A stretch of 12,825 nucleotides of DNA from JBBRHH01 sp038222915. Lineage in GTDB: Bacteria > Planctomycetota > Phycisphaerae > Tepidisphaerales > Tepidisphaeraceae. The notes under the pieces are model-generated. The model was given only the letters and a program-made list of their open reading frames with translations. It did no database searches and was not told the origin of the DNA. Location of the stretch: positions 1 to 12,825 of the forward strand of contig JBBRHH010000114.1 in the NCBI GenBank assembly GCA_038222915.1, given 5' to 3'. A program made the position numbers and the translations under genes. Positions 1-8,111 of this stretch are shown piece after piece; position 1 is the stretch's first letter; every line of letters starts with the position of its first letter.

Positions 1-973
1 ACTTATTCACGACTATGGTCGGCACCGGCGTCGGCGTGCTAACTCCCGCAAACTGATCCCACGATTTCTGAATCATCTCGGCCGGCGGCATCTCCCCATC
101 CGCGATCAAAAATCGGTACTTCACCGTCAGTGATTCCCCGCCCTTGATCTCGGCCGTAAAGAACGCGCCGAATCGCCCATAGTCCCGATAGGCCGAATAG
201 AGTGTCTTCTTCGGATTGCTCGGCGCATTCATTTCTACAACGCTGATCAGTTTGTCGTGCAGCGTGTATGTCTCGCCAACCCATGGATAATCAAGGTCCT
301 TATGCGCGTTCGCCGTCGCTGCGGGGAATTCGTAAAGCGTCTTTGTCGAGTCGATTTCATTTGCCGGACGGAAATGAACGCCCGCATGCTCCGGATCGCC
401 GCCAAGCTTCACATCCCCGTTCGGCGCGGCCAGCTTGGAAGTAAAATCGATCAGGAGCCGCGTATGATCCGGCCCGCGCCGAAACGTCATCGTCCGTTCC
501 TCGTCAATAATCGACTTCCCACCGTCAGCCTCCCAGTGCGTCAGCGACGTGAAAGTCGCCGCGTCCGCGTCGGCCTGCTGATTGGTAAACTTCTGATGCA
601 CGATGTCGCCGCCAAGCATGTGCCATCGATCGTACTTCTTCCCGTCAAAATCGATGACCCGCCAGCCAATGAAGATTCCACGGTGGTGCGTAAACTGCCC
701 GCCCACCCCTTTCGTGATCGGCGCCTTCCCCTCCGCGTCAAACACGTGCAAATACGGCTTGTATGTCTCCGCGTTCCGCTCCTTGGTCGACGTATCGTGC
801 GCGTACATGTATCGCCCAACGATCTTTCCATCCATAAGCACATCCAGGTGGTCGCCGGCCGTATCCTTGAACGAGAAACCTTTCGTTTCCGCCTCCGCGC
901 CATTGGCCGGCGTCACGAGCGCCAGTGCCGTAAACGCCAAGAGCAGTCCAAACCCAAAATTCCGAAGTTTCAT
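1..973 (-). CDS. DUF6807 (PmoA-like) secreted protein, C-terminus cut by window edge
   Basis: The reading frame runs from an ATG at 973-971 off the left edge of the window, giving 324 visible residues without a stop. Residues 1-26 form a Sec signal peptide: basic start MKLRN, a Leu/Phe/Ala core, and probable cleavage after NGA. The mature part resembles the DUF6807 family, often labelled 'PmoA' in databases. Recognisable segments are YKPYLHVFDAEGK (71-83), FTHHRGIFIGW (94-104), HAGVHFR (197-202) and RDYGRFGAFF (263-272). DUF6807 proteins are usually about 280-320 residues, so only a short tail is probably missing; the visible end is Thr/Pro/Val-rich. The start is supported by GAGGA five bases upstream. 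It follows the cytochrome gene by 21 bp and is the last visible operon member. The family is common in planctomycete sugar-degradation neighbourhoods but its reaction is unknown to me. The methane-related name is not evidence of methane oxidation. Family call fairly sure, function unknown. Confidence 0.85.
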   Translation of the reverse strand, partial: MKLRNFGFGLLLAFTALALVTPANGAEAETKGFSFKDTAGDHLDVLMDGKIVGRYMYAHDTSTKERNAETYKPYLHVFDAEGKAPITKGVGGQFTHHRGIFIGWRVIDFDGKKYDRWHMLGGDIVHQKFTNQQADADAATFTSLTHWEADGGKSIIDEERTMTFRRGPDHTRLLIDFTSKLAAPNGDVKLGGDPEHAGVHFRPANEIDSTKTLYEFPAATANAHKDLDYPWVGETYTLHDKLISVVEMNAPSNPKKTLYSAYRDYGRFGAFFTAEIKGGESLTVKYRFLIADGEMPPAEMIQKSWDQFAGVSTPTPVPTIVVNK

Positions 974-978
974 TGCGG

Positions 979-983
979 TCCTC
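979..983 (-). promoter_or_regulatory. Shine-Dalgarno site of the DUF6807 gene
   Basis: On the minus strand GAGGA lies five bases before the ATG at 973. It sits in the 21-bp gap after the cytochrome gene's stop codon (997-995), and supports both the chosen start and separate ribosome entry at this last visible cistron. Confidence 0.6.
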
Positions 984-994
984 GTTTCAAAACA

Positions 995-3568
995 CTACTT
1001 GATTTGCAAAAGTTCCTCGGCCGTCCACTGCGTATCGCCACGCTCGGCCGTCTCTTTCCGCAACCGTGTAACAATTCCCGGCTCAACCGGATTCGCCTCA
1101 TGTCCCCACTCGCGCCGAATGTAAGTCAATATCGACGCCACCTGCTCGTCATCGAAAGCGCGCATACTCGGCATCTCCAGATCCAGCGTCTTTTTCCCGA
1201 CCTTCAGCGGCCCGCGTAGCCCGCAAAGTAAAATCCGCGTCACCCGATCCTCCGGCCCAAGCACCCACTCGCTGTCCACCAGCGGCGGCGCAATCCCATC
1301 CTGCCCCAGTCCCGACGGCTGATGACAAGTCGCACAGTTCTGCGAAAATAACTCCCGCCCGACCACAAACCGCTTTTCCTGAACCTCGGTCAGCGGTTTC
1401 AGCGGCGGCGTGTTATCACCGGGCTTCCCTGGCCAGCTCATGTTGTTCTCGGCCCGCTTCGCCATCTTGCTGATGTTCCCGTCACTGTTGCCGGTCAGCT
1501 TCGCCAACGCGGCTGGCTCGCGATTCAATCGCAAAACGCGAGCCGATGTCTTCGCCTTGGTCGGCGCAACCGCCTCCGCCATTCCCGAAGCCAACGCCTC
1601 CTGCGCCGCCTTCGCACCAGCAGGCTGCGCCGCGATCAGCTCCAATAGTTTCTCAATCCGCTCACTGCTTCGGCCGCGCACCACGCACCCCGCCAGATCC
1701 GAAAACATTTCCGAACTCCCCTTCCCGGCGGTGGCAAGGTCCTTGTTTGCAATCAGGCTGCTCACCAGTTCCAGTTCCCGGCCCGCTGCCCCGCTGATGG
1801 CGGCACTGCGAAACAACGGATCATCCGCATGCTTCAAAAGGATCGCGACCACTTCTTTCTCAAGCTCCGGCACGTCCCCCATGCTCAGCGCCTGCAGTTG
1901 AACACCTGGGTCAGAATCCTTCCCCAGCGCCTGCGCTGCCTCCAGCGTCGACGCCCCCGTATGCTTACGAATCAAGATTTCCCCAAGCCGAACCGCTGCA
2001 ACACGAACCCGCGCATCGGCATCCTTCATCGCGCCGGCCACCGCATCGTCATCCAGCAGCCCAAGTCCATCCAGTGCGTACAACGCATGAATCTTGGCCA
2101 ACGGCGTAGCACCGCTCGCTTTCCCACTGACAACCGCATTCAACAATGGAACCGCCGTCTCATCCTGCCGCTCGACCAGCAGCCGCTGCGCAGTATCCCG
2201 CCACCAGCCGTTCGGATTCGACAGGGTCTTCACCAACTCAGAAACCGGCGCTTTCGAAAGGCGCGGTTGAACCCCCGGCTTGGCCGACCCATGCACAATC
2301 CGCCAGATCCGCCCCCGATGCCCATCATTCTTCTCAAGATCGCGCTTCTTGATCTGATCCGCCAGATAGGCGCTGACGTAAGCCTTGTGCTGCAGAATGC
2401 CGTGATATAGGTCGACCACATAGATCGATCCATCCGGCGCGTTGTACAAGCTCACCGGCCGAAATCGCTCATCGGTCGAAGTAAGAAAATCCACCCCATC
2501 TTGCTGCACGCTCTTTGCCGTGATATTCACGCCTTGTTGCGTAACAACATGTCGCACCATCAGGTTCCCGGCCGGCTCGCAGACAAAGGCGTTCCCCTGA
2601 AACTCGGCCGGATACTGTCCACCACGATAGATCGTCGGCCCGCACGAAGCCGTCACCCGGGCCAGGTGCCCCTCCATGTTACAATCTTCGGTATACCCGC
2701 GATTCACCCCCGGATTCACCCGCGACGAAAAGACCGCATTCGCGGCAATCGCCACATTCAGTCCCGGCGGCGCGGGCAGCGAAGGATTCCGCATCATGTA
2801 TTGTGCCGGTACAAGATCGCACCGAAGCATCGAACTGTTCGAATTGTAAAACAACCTCCCCGTATCATCCGGCGCAATCCCCCACTGCCCGCGTGCAATC
2901 GTCCCGTCCCGCAGAAACTGTCCCTTGGAAAATTTGAATCGCGCCGGCCAATCCGCGTTGTAATACCAGTTGTCCAGGTTCCACATCAGTCCATTGGCCA
3001 TGTGCTCCGGATTCGGATTCCGCGCCCCAAAATCAGTAAAAACAACTTTCTTCTCCGTGCACTTCCCCTCCCCCTTCGTATCCCGGCAAAACCAAACCGT
3101 CGGCGGCTCCGCCACCAACACCCCATCGCCGGCCAGCCCCACTGCCCTCGGAATGATCAACCCTTCCAGAAACGTCGTACTCTTATCCAGCGTCCCATCG
3201 CCCTTGCTGCTCTCCAGCCGAACGATCTTTCCCACCGGATCCAATTCACCCGTCCCCTGCACATCCGGCATGTACCCGCGCATCTCCACCACATAAACCC
3301 GCCCGTCCGGATCGAACGTCAGCGCAATCGGCTCTTCCACCAACGGCTCAGCCGCCACCAGTTCCATACGAAATCCCGGCGGCAGCTTGAACGTCTTCAA
3401 CTCCTCTTCCGGTGATCGAATTGGCGCAGGCGGAATCTCTCCCTTGATGCGATACTTCGGCTGCTGTTTGGAAAGATCCCCGCCCGGATCCCCCGCCCGC
3501 ACCGCCACACCGAACCCCAATGCCGAGATCGCCGCCAGCAACCGCATTCGCGTAAACATTGAGCGCAT
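995..3568 (-). CDS. PVC-type membrane-bound dehydrogenase with HEAT repeats and C-terminal haem-c domain
   Basis: An 857-residue exported protein. Residues 1-25 are a signal peptide (probable cleavage VRA|GD). Residues 60-425 resemble the N-terminal PVC-type 'membrane-bound dehydrogenase' domain, related to glucose/sorbosone dehydrogenase beta-propellers; segments include DPDGRVYVVEMRGY (86-99), SLYNAPDGSIYVVDLYHG (373-390) and HRGRIWRI (417-424). About 440-700 is helical HEAT-like repeat. The C-terminus is a Piru_Ver-type cytochrome c domain with haem motif CATCH (745-749) and Met799 in LEMPSM as candidate distal ligand. The usual role proposed for this architecture is periplasmic oxidation of a sugar or alcohol with electrons passed to the covalent haem; no substrate is proven for close family members. 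The frame is open 75 codons further upstream, but that stretch overlaps the preceding gene. ATG 3568 is preferred because AAAGG lies ten bases before it and a signal peptide follows directly. ATGs at 3559 and 3547 are alternatives. Confidence 0.9.
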   Translation of the reverse strand: MRSMFTRMRLLAAISALGFGVAVRAGDPGGDLSKQQPKYRIKGEIPPAPIRSPEEELKTFKLPPGFRMELVAAEPLVEEPIALTFDPDGRVYVVEMRGYMPDVQGTGELDPVGKIVRLESSKGDGTLDKSTTFLEGLIIPRAVGLAGDGVLVAEPPTVWFCRDTKGEGKCTEKKVVFTDFGARNPNPEHMANGLMWNLDNWYYNADWPARFKFSKGQFLRDGTIARGQWGIAPDDTGRLFYNSNSSMLRCDLVPAQYMMRNPSLPAPPGLNVAIAANAVFSSRVNPGVNRGYTEDCNMEGHLARVTASCGPTIYRGGQYPAEFQGNAFVCEPAGNLMVRHVVTQQGVNITAKSVQQDGVDFLTSTDERFRPVSLYNAPDGSIYVVDLYHGILQHKAYVSAYLADQIKKRDLEKNDGHRGRIWRIVHGSAKPGVQPRLSKAPVSELVKTLSNPNGWWRDTAQRLLVERQDETAVPLLNAVVSGKASGATPLAKIHALYALDGLGLLDDDAVAGAMKDADARVRVAAVRLGEILIRKHTGASTLEAAQALGKDSDPGVQLQALSMGDVPELEKEVVAILLKHADDPLFRSAAISGAAGRELELVSSLIANKDLATAGKGSSEMFSDLAGCVVRGRSSERIEKLLELIAAQPAGAKAAQEALASGMAEAVAPTKAKTSARVLRLNREPAALAKLTGNSDGNISKMAKRAENNMSWPGKPGDNTPPLKPLTEVQEKRFVVGRELFSQNCATCHQPSGLGQDGIAPPLVDSEWVLGPEDRVTRILLCGLRGPLKVGKKTLDLEMPSMRAFDDEQVASILTYIRREWGHEANPVEPGIVTRLRKETAERGDTQWTAEELLQIK

Positions 3569-3611
3569 GTCGAATTTACCTTTGCCGTAGCGGATACGTT
3601 GCTTCAGCGGT

Positions 3612-6611
3612 TCATTGGCCGACGCGATAGACATGCACGGCGTATTTGCCGAAAACATCCGTGAATGATCGATCCGCCGCCGTGACTTTCCTTGGCTCAA
3701 ATAGCACTTCAACCTTATCAGAATCCACTGGCAGCGTGAATTTTGCCGTAACGCTATCGCTCTCCCCGTCGCTCTCGCGCATCGCGATGACATACCGCCC
3801 GGCCGCGGTCTCCCGCTCCCAAACCCTCACCGCGCCATTGTCACAAGCCGTCGCCACCTTCGGCGTCGGCGCACTCAACGCAGCCCGTAGCGCCGCCGAC
3901 TCCGCATAAAGCGATCGCAGCAGCGAGACAGACTCCGGCCGCGCCGACAACATCCCCGAGGGACAAATCCCAATATCGTTCACCCCCTGCCGCATCGCCT
4001 CATACATCCGCCACCTCAGCACATTGGGCGACTGATAGTGATAACATTCCAACCCCGCCACAACGCACACCGGCCGTCCCGCCTTCTCCCGAAACGCATT
4101 CGCATCCGGTGTCCAGGTCAATCCCGGCTCAACATCAATCACATCCAGAAAACCAAAATACTCGGCCATCGCCGGCTTGAGCGCCCCATGCCCGAACAGC
4201 CACTGCGCACTCATGATCACATGGTTCGAATCGATCTCGCGTGCCCATCCCACCACCTTGCGCTGACACGCCGCCATCTGCTTCCAATCATCAAACCAGA
4301 ATGTCGTCTCGCCATCATGATCGAAGAAGTACCCAAGCAACTTCGGATCGCCCTTGTTCGCGCCGACAAACTCCTGCGTCTTCTTCTTCCATTCCTCGTC
4401 ACTCCCCGCCGCGAATTTCAACTCCTTCGGAAACGGCAGCGGCAGAATCTTGCACTCCTTGGGCAGATTTGATCGGCGCGACATATTGCCAAGATCCGTG
4501 TTGTCGAGCGGGAATGGTCGAAACGAAAAGGGCCGGCCATTCACGGTCAGCCAACCGCCTTCGCCAATCTTCGTCTGCGTGATCGTCGCCGGCAGCGCAT
4601 CCATTGCCGGCCGCTCCATCACGCCAAACGGCTCACTCTCCTGCGTAAACATCGTCTTCCCCGCCGCGTCCTTCAAAGTCACGCGAACGACACAGTCCCG
4701 CATCGGATTCGCCGCGGAATGAACCGGAAGACCGGACGTATCGACGACAAGATCGACAAGATTCCGCGCATCAACGTATCCCTCACGCAGCAAAGACGGC
4801 GTCTCTTTTCCGCCGGCCATCGCCCCCGGAACATCTTCAGTATCAAGCATCATTTTGTCCCCACCCGGGTGCTCGACGACAACCTTGCAGTTCTTGACCA
4901 ACGCAATCGTCGCCTTCGCGAGATTCAAATTGATACCCACCTCAAGCTTCTCAGACGGAAATAGACAGATGTTGCCCATGCGAATCGACACAGGCGCCGC
5001 CGGTGCTGCAAAAGTTAGCGACACCGAGCCACTGATGCGATAACAATGCCCATCAGCGCCGGATTGATTCACGTTAAATGGAACGGTGATTTCCGCCGTC
5101 GTGTGCGCCGCAATTTCACCCGCCGACGCCGTCGGGCCAATCGCCTCCCCCGAGGGAGACGTAAGACCAAACACGACCGGCAATGCCTTATCCATCGGAT
5201 TATGAATTCGAACGCGCATTGCGTTCTCCCCCCAAAGCCGCTCGCCAGGATCAAAATCAGTAACCACCAATGAATCCGCTTTGGAGATCGCCGAAGCCGC
5301 CGCGGCCTTGATGCCTCGCGCGCCAAGTTCCTTCCCACTCGTCCCCACCTCGTCCAATGCAACCCGATCCACCCACGCTGTACCGACTAGAGTCCTCCCC
5401 ATCATCTTTCCATCCATCCCTCGCGCTGCAACATAGAGCGTCAACTTCTTCACAGGCTTTCGCGGCGCAAAATACTTCTGCACATACTCCCAGTCATGCG
5501 TCCCCGCGGCTATCAGCCGATTGTGATAATCCGCATCAGTCCCCATGCTTCCCGCGAAATCCTGTTGCGGCAGCCACTCCCCATTCTCATCCTTTGCCAT
5601 GATCTCAAACCACCGCAAATTGTCTGCACGCACCCAGGCCGCAACCCGCAACGGCCGCGCGTCCGACTGGTTGAGCGCAAGTGCATAGGCATGAACCGAA
5701 ATATTGTCCCCCGGCAGAACCGTCAGTTGCAACACCCGCCCTCCGCCCGGCCCCAGTCTCGGCCACGCAATACCGCCCACCATTTTCCCCGCCTCATGCG
5801 ACCACCCCGCAAATCGATAATATTCCTGCCGCGACCACGACCACAACTCCGGCTTCGACCAGCCCACCGGCCACCCGTTTTCAACCGTTTGAAATGTGCC
5901 GTTGGGCAGGAGATTGCGTTCCTCCTTCGCCTCCTCTTCGACCGCAAATGCGCCATCAAACCAAACCGACCCCTCACCGCGATTGATCAGATGAACCGTC
6001 GCACTCGACACCGGCCCAGCTGCTGCATCCGCCGGCAGAATAATCTCCTGGTACTCCCACTCGTGCGTCCCCTTTGCGAAAGCAACCGATTTTCGTTTCC
6101 CGGCCTTTCCCGCCTCCGCATACTCCGGATCAAGCGTCAGTTCCGGCGGCTGCGTCGCATCCTGCGTCTTGCACCACACGCCCACCCGCAGCGGCCGGGG
6201 CGTGATCACCTTGCATAATTCCGCCGGCAACGGACGAAATGGATTGTAATAAGCGCCACCGCCCTTCGGATCGGTTTCCCCGCAGACATAAATCACCTGC
6301 CAGGCATCGCCGCGCGATCGCAGTGACGCACTCCCAAACTTATGAACTGCTCGATCCAACCGCCCCTCACGGCACACCCACGAATCCGGGATTCCGTCCG
6401 ACTGTCCATAGCCCCAGTCACTCTGATCCAGCAGCAAGAACCGCGTCGCGGAAGAGACCGCGTTGTGCATCCAATCCATCTCAAAGCTGGCGTTCTGGAT
6501 TAGATTCTTCAGATGCGGATATTCCGCGTCGGTCGGAGGAGCACCCTGCGCCGAAATACCAAAGAGCAGCGCAGACAATCCGACCGCCGCTCTCGCAGAC
6601 CATCGAATCAT
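3612..6611 (-). CDS. Secreted glycoside-hydrolase-like protein with tandem carbohydrate-binding-like modules
   Basis: A 999-residue protein with a clear Sec signal peptide (1-24, MIRWSAR then a hydrophobic stretch, cleavage near AQGA|PP). Two homologous beta-sandwich modules follow at about 36-225 and 233-422. Each opens with an N-L-[IL]-x-N-x-[ST]-F motif, contains RPLRV (139-143 and 319-323) and GTH[ED]WEY (181-187 and 370-376), and ends with W[FV]D, as in CBM4/9-like galactose-binding folds. A beta-rich linker spans about 445-665. A probable TIM-barrel region starts at LTVNGRPF (688-695) and includes YFFDHDGE (761-768) and GLECYHYQ (853-860). A small beta domain closes the protein (about 915-999). 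The order resembles secreted clan-A glycosidase-like proteins, but I cannot assign a GH family. E768 and E855 are candidate catalytic acids by position only. It starts 9 bp after the DUF1501 stop without an obvious Shine-Dalgarno, suggesting coupling. Extracellular polysaccharide binding or cleavage is inferred. Confidence 0.8.
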   Translation of the reverse strand: MIRWSARAAVGLSALLFGISAQGAPPTDAEYPHLKNLIQNASFEMDWMHNAVSSATRFLLLDQSDWGYGQSDGIPDSWVCREGRLDRAVHKFGSASLRSRGDAWQVIYVCGETDPKGGGAYYNPFRPLPAELCKVITPRPLRVGVWCKTQDATQPPELTLDPEYAEAGKAGKRKSVAFAKGTHEWEYQEIILPADAAAGPVSSATVHLINRGEGSVWFDGAFAVEEEAKEERNLLPNGTFQTVENGWPVGWSKPELWSWSRQEYYRFAGWSHEAGKMVGGIAWPRLGPGGGRVLQLTVLPGDNISVHAYALALNQSDARPLRVAAWVRADNLRWFEIMAKDENGEWLPQQDFAGSMGTDADYHNRLIAAGTHDWEYVQKYFAPRKPVKKLTLYVAARGMDGKMMGRTLVGTAWVDRVALDEVGTSGKELGARGIKAAAASAISKADSLVVTDFDPGERLWGENAMRVRIHNPMDKALPVVFGLTSPSGEAIGPTASAGEIAAHTTAEITVPFNVNQSGADGHCYRISGSVSLTFAAPAAPVSIRMGNICLFPSEKLEVGINLNLAKATIALVKNCKVVVEHPGGDKMMLDTEDVPGAMAGGKETPSLLREGYVDARNLVDLVVDTSGLPVHSAANPMRDCVVRVTLKDAAGKTMFTQESEPFGVMERPAMDALPATITQTKIGEGGWLTVNGRPFSFRPFPLDNTDLGNMSRRSNLPKECKILPLPFPKELKFAAGSDEEWKKKTQEFVGANKGDPKLLGYFFDHDGETTFWFDDWKQMAACQRKVVGWAREIDSNHVIMSAQWLFGHGALKPAMAEYFGFLDVIDVEPGLTWTPDANAFREKAGRPVCVVAGLECYHYQSPNVLRWRMYEAMRQGVNDIGICPSGMLSARPESVSLLRSLYAESAALRAALSAPTPKVATACDNGAVRVWERETAAGRYVIAMRESDGESDSVTAKFTLPVDSDKVEVLFEPRKVTAADRSFTDVFGKYAVHVYRVGQ

Positions 6612-6620
6612 GGAGGCTCA

Positions 6621-8099
6621 CTATGCAATGATTTGCTTGATCGGTTCCGCGCCTTCCACGCCGACCAGCTTTTGATCCAGCCCGCTATGGAAATAACTTA
6701 GCTTGTTCGGATCGAGCCCAAGCTGCTGCAAAACCGTCGCATGCAGGTTCTTCACAGCGAATCGATCCACCACCGCCGCCGAACCAAGCTCGTCCGTCTC
6801 ACCAACGCTCACGCCCCCTTTAATCCCCCCACCGGCCATCCACATCGTAAACCCGTAAGCATTGTGATCCCGCCCTGTCCCCTCCTTGTATTCCGCCGTC
6901 GGCTGCCGCCCGAACTCGCCGCCCCAGATCACCAGCGTCGAATCCAGCAATCCTGTCCGCTTCAAATCTTTCAGCAGCGCAGCCACCGGCTTGTCCGTAT
7001 TCCCCGCATGAAAAGTATGGTTCTTCACGAGGTCCCCATGCGCATCCCAGTTCGCGTCGTTGTGATTTCCGCCCGAATATACCTGTACAAATCGCACGCC
7101 CCGCTCGACTAACCGCCGCGCCATGATGCAGCGCCGAGCAAAATTCGCGGTGTTCTTCTGGTTCAAGCCGTACATTTCTTTAATGTCTTCCGGCTCGCTC
7201 TCAATATCCGTTGCCTCCGGCGATGAACTCTGCATCTTGTACGCCAGCTCATAGCTTGAAATCCGCGCCGCCAGCGCAGAGTTATCCACCCGGCCCGCCA
7301 GATGTTCGCCGTTGTAGTCGCGCAGCGTATCCAGCAATTCCCGCTGCATTGGCCGCGTCACGCCCGCCGGCGTCTCCAGATCCAGAATCGGCGCGCCCGC
7401 CGAGCGCAGGATCGTCCCCTGATAAACAGCCGGCATATACCCGCTGCTCCAGTTCTTCGCCCCACTGATCGGCCCACCCGTCGGATCGAGCATCACCACA
7501 AACCCCGGCAGATTCTCATTCGAACTCCCCAGCCCATAGTTCACCCATGACCCGATGCACGGATTGCCGCTCAAAATCTTCCCGGAGTTCATCTGCAGCA
7601 TCGCCGACCCGTGGATCGGCGAATCCGCCGTCATCGAATGGATAAAAGCGATGTCATCCACGCAGGTCGCGACATGCGGAAACAACTCGGACACATATTT
7701 TCCGCACTGCCCATACTGCTTAAAGCTCCACTTCGGCCCCACCACGCGCCCCTCATTTTTCGACCCGCCCCGTCCCTTCGTCTTGATCTGAATCGTCTTC
7801 CCATCCAGCGGATAAAGCTTCGGCTTGTAGTCGAACGTGTCGACGTGGCTAGGTCCGCCATACATGAACAAAAAAATCACGCTCTTGGCCTTGGGGGCGA
7901 ATTGCGGCGCTTTCAGTGCAAGCGGGTTCACATAAGGCGTCACCCCATCAGCCGCCCGCGCCTGCGAGCTTAGAAACCCGTCGTTGCTAAGCAGCGAAGT
8001 CAGCCCGAGGGCCGTAAATCCCGCCCCGGCCTGCCACAAAAACTCACGCCGCGTCCGTCCGCAAAACGCGCCGCCGGGAGATGTGTTGTTCTGTCCCAT
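6621..8099 (-). CDS. DUF1501 protein, Tat-exported, alkaline-phosphatase/sulfatase superfamily
   Basis: A 492-residue protein of the DUF1501 family, which is very abundant in planctomycetes and related in fold to alkaline phosphatases and sulfatases. A twin-arginine leader is plain: TRREFL (16-21) followed by a hydrophobic stretch and an Ala-rich end near SQARAADG (45-52). This implies folding, perhaps with metal, before export. Likely metal-site segments are FLFMYGGPSHVDTFD (76-90), NWDAHGD (350-356), GGEFGR (393-398) and GTGRDHNAYGF (407-417). The length is normal for the family (about 430-500). DUF1501 genes nearly always lie beside a DUF1549/DUF1553 gene, as here, 10 bp downstream, so the two products probably act together; their joint reaction is not established. 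ATG 8099 is chosen over an in-frame ATG at 8132 because AAAGGA lies six bases upstream, the Tat motif is then properly N-terminal, and overlap with the preceding gene is avoided. Confidence 0.92.
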   Translation of the reverse strand: MGQNNTSPGGAFCGRTRREFLWQAGAGFTALGLTSLLSNDGFLSSQARAADGVTPYVNPLALKAPQFAPKAKSVIFLFMYGGPSHVDTFDYKPKLYPLDGKTIQIKTKGRGGSKNEGRVVGPKWSFKQYGQCGKYVSELFPHVATCVDDIAFIHSMTADSPIHGSAMLQMNSGKILSGNPCIGSWVNYGLGSSNENLPGFVVMLDPTGGPISGAKNWSSGYMPAVYQGTILRSAGAPILDLETPAGVTRPMQRELLDTLRDYNGEHLAGRVDNSALAARISSYELAYKMQSSSPEATDIESEPEDIKEMYGLNQKNTANFARRCIMARRLVERGVRFVQVYSGGNHNDANWDAHGDLVKNHTFHAGNTDKPVAALLKDLKRTGLLDSTLVIWGGEFGRQPTAEYKEGTGRDHNAYGFTMWMAGGGIKGGVSVGETDELGSAAVVDRFAVKNLHATVLQQLGLDPNKLSYFHSGLDQKLVGVEGAEPIKQIIA

Positions 8100-8105
8100 A
8101 CAACG

Positions 8106-8111
8106 TCCTTT
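8106..8111 (-). promoter_or_regulatory. Shine-Dalgarno of the DUF1501 gene overlapping the upstream stop codon
   Basis: AAAGGA on the minus strand, six bases before ATG 8099. Its first two bases are the last two of the TAA (8112-8110) that ends the PSD1 gene. A ribosome terminating there sits on the next cistron's start site, which favours translational coupling of the PSD1/DUF1501 pair. Confidence 0.65.

Noticed and set aside
1..973. Methane oxygenase / methanotrophy reading of the 'PmoA' label
   Set aside because: The sequence matches the DUF6807 family, a soluble exported protein. There is no membrane methane monooxygenase architecture and no other methane gene nearby.
257..1219. 320-codon plus-strand open frame
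   Set aside because: It lies opposite the DUF6807 gene and the end of the cytochrome gene. Its translation is Arg/His/Pro-rich with no domain, signal or motif. It reflects third-position GC bias on the real strand.
3569..3793. 75-codon upstream extension of the PVC-type dehydrogenase
   Set aside because: It overlaps the end of the GH-like gene, would bury the signal peptide, and a better start with AAAGG exists at 3568.
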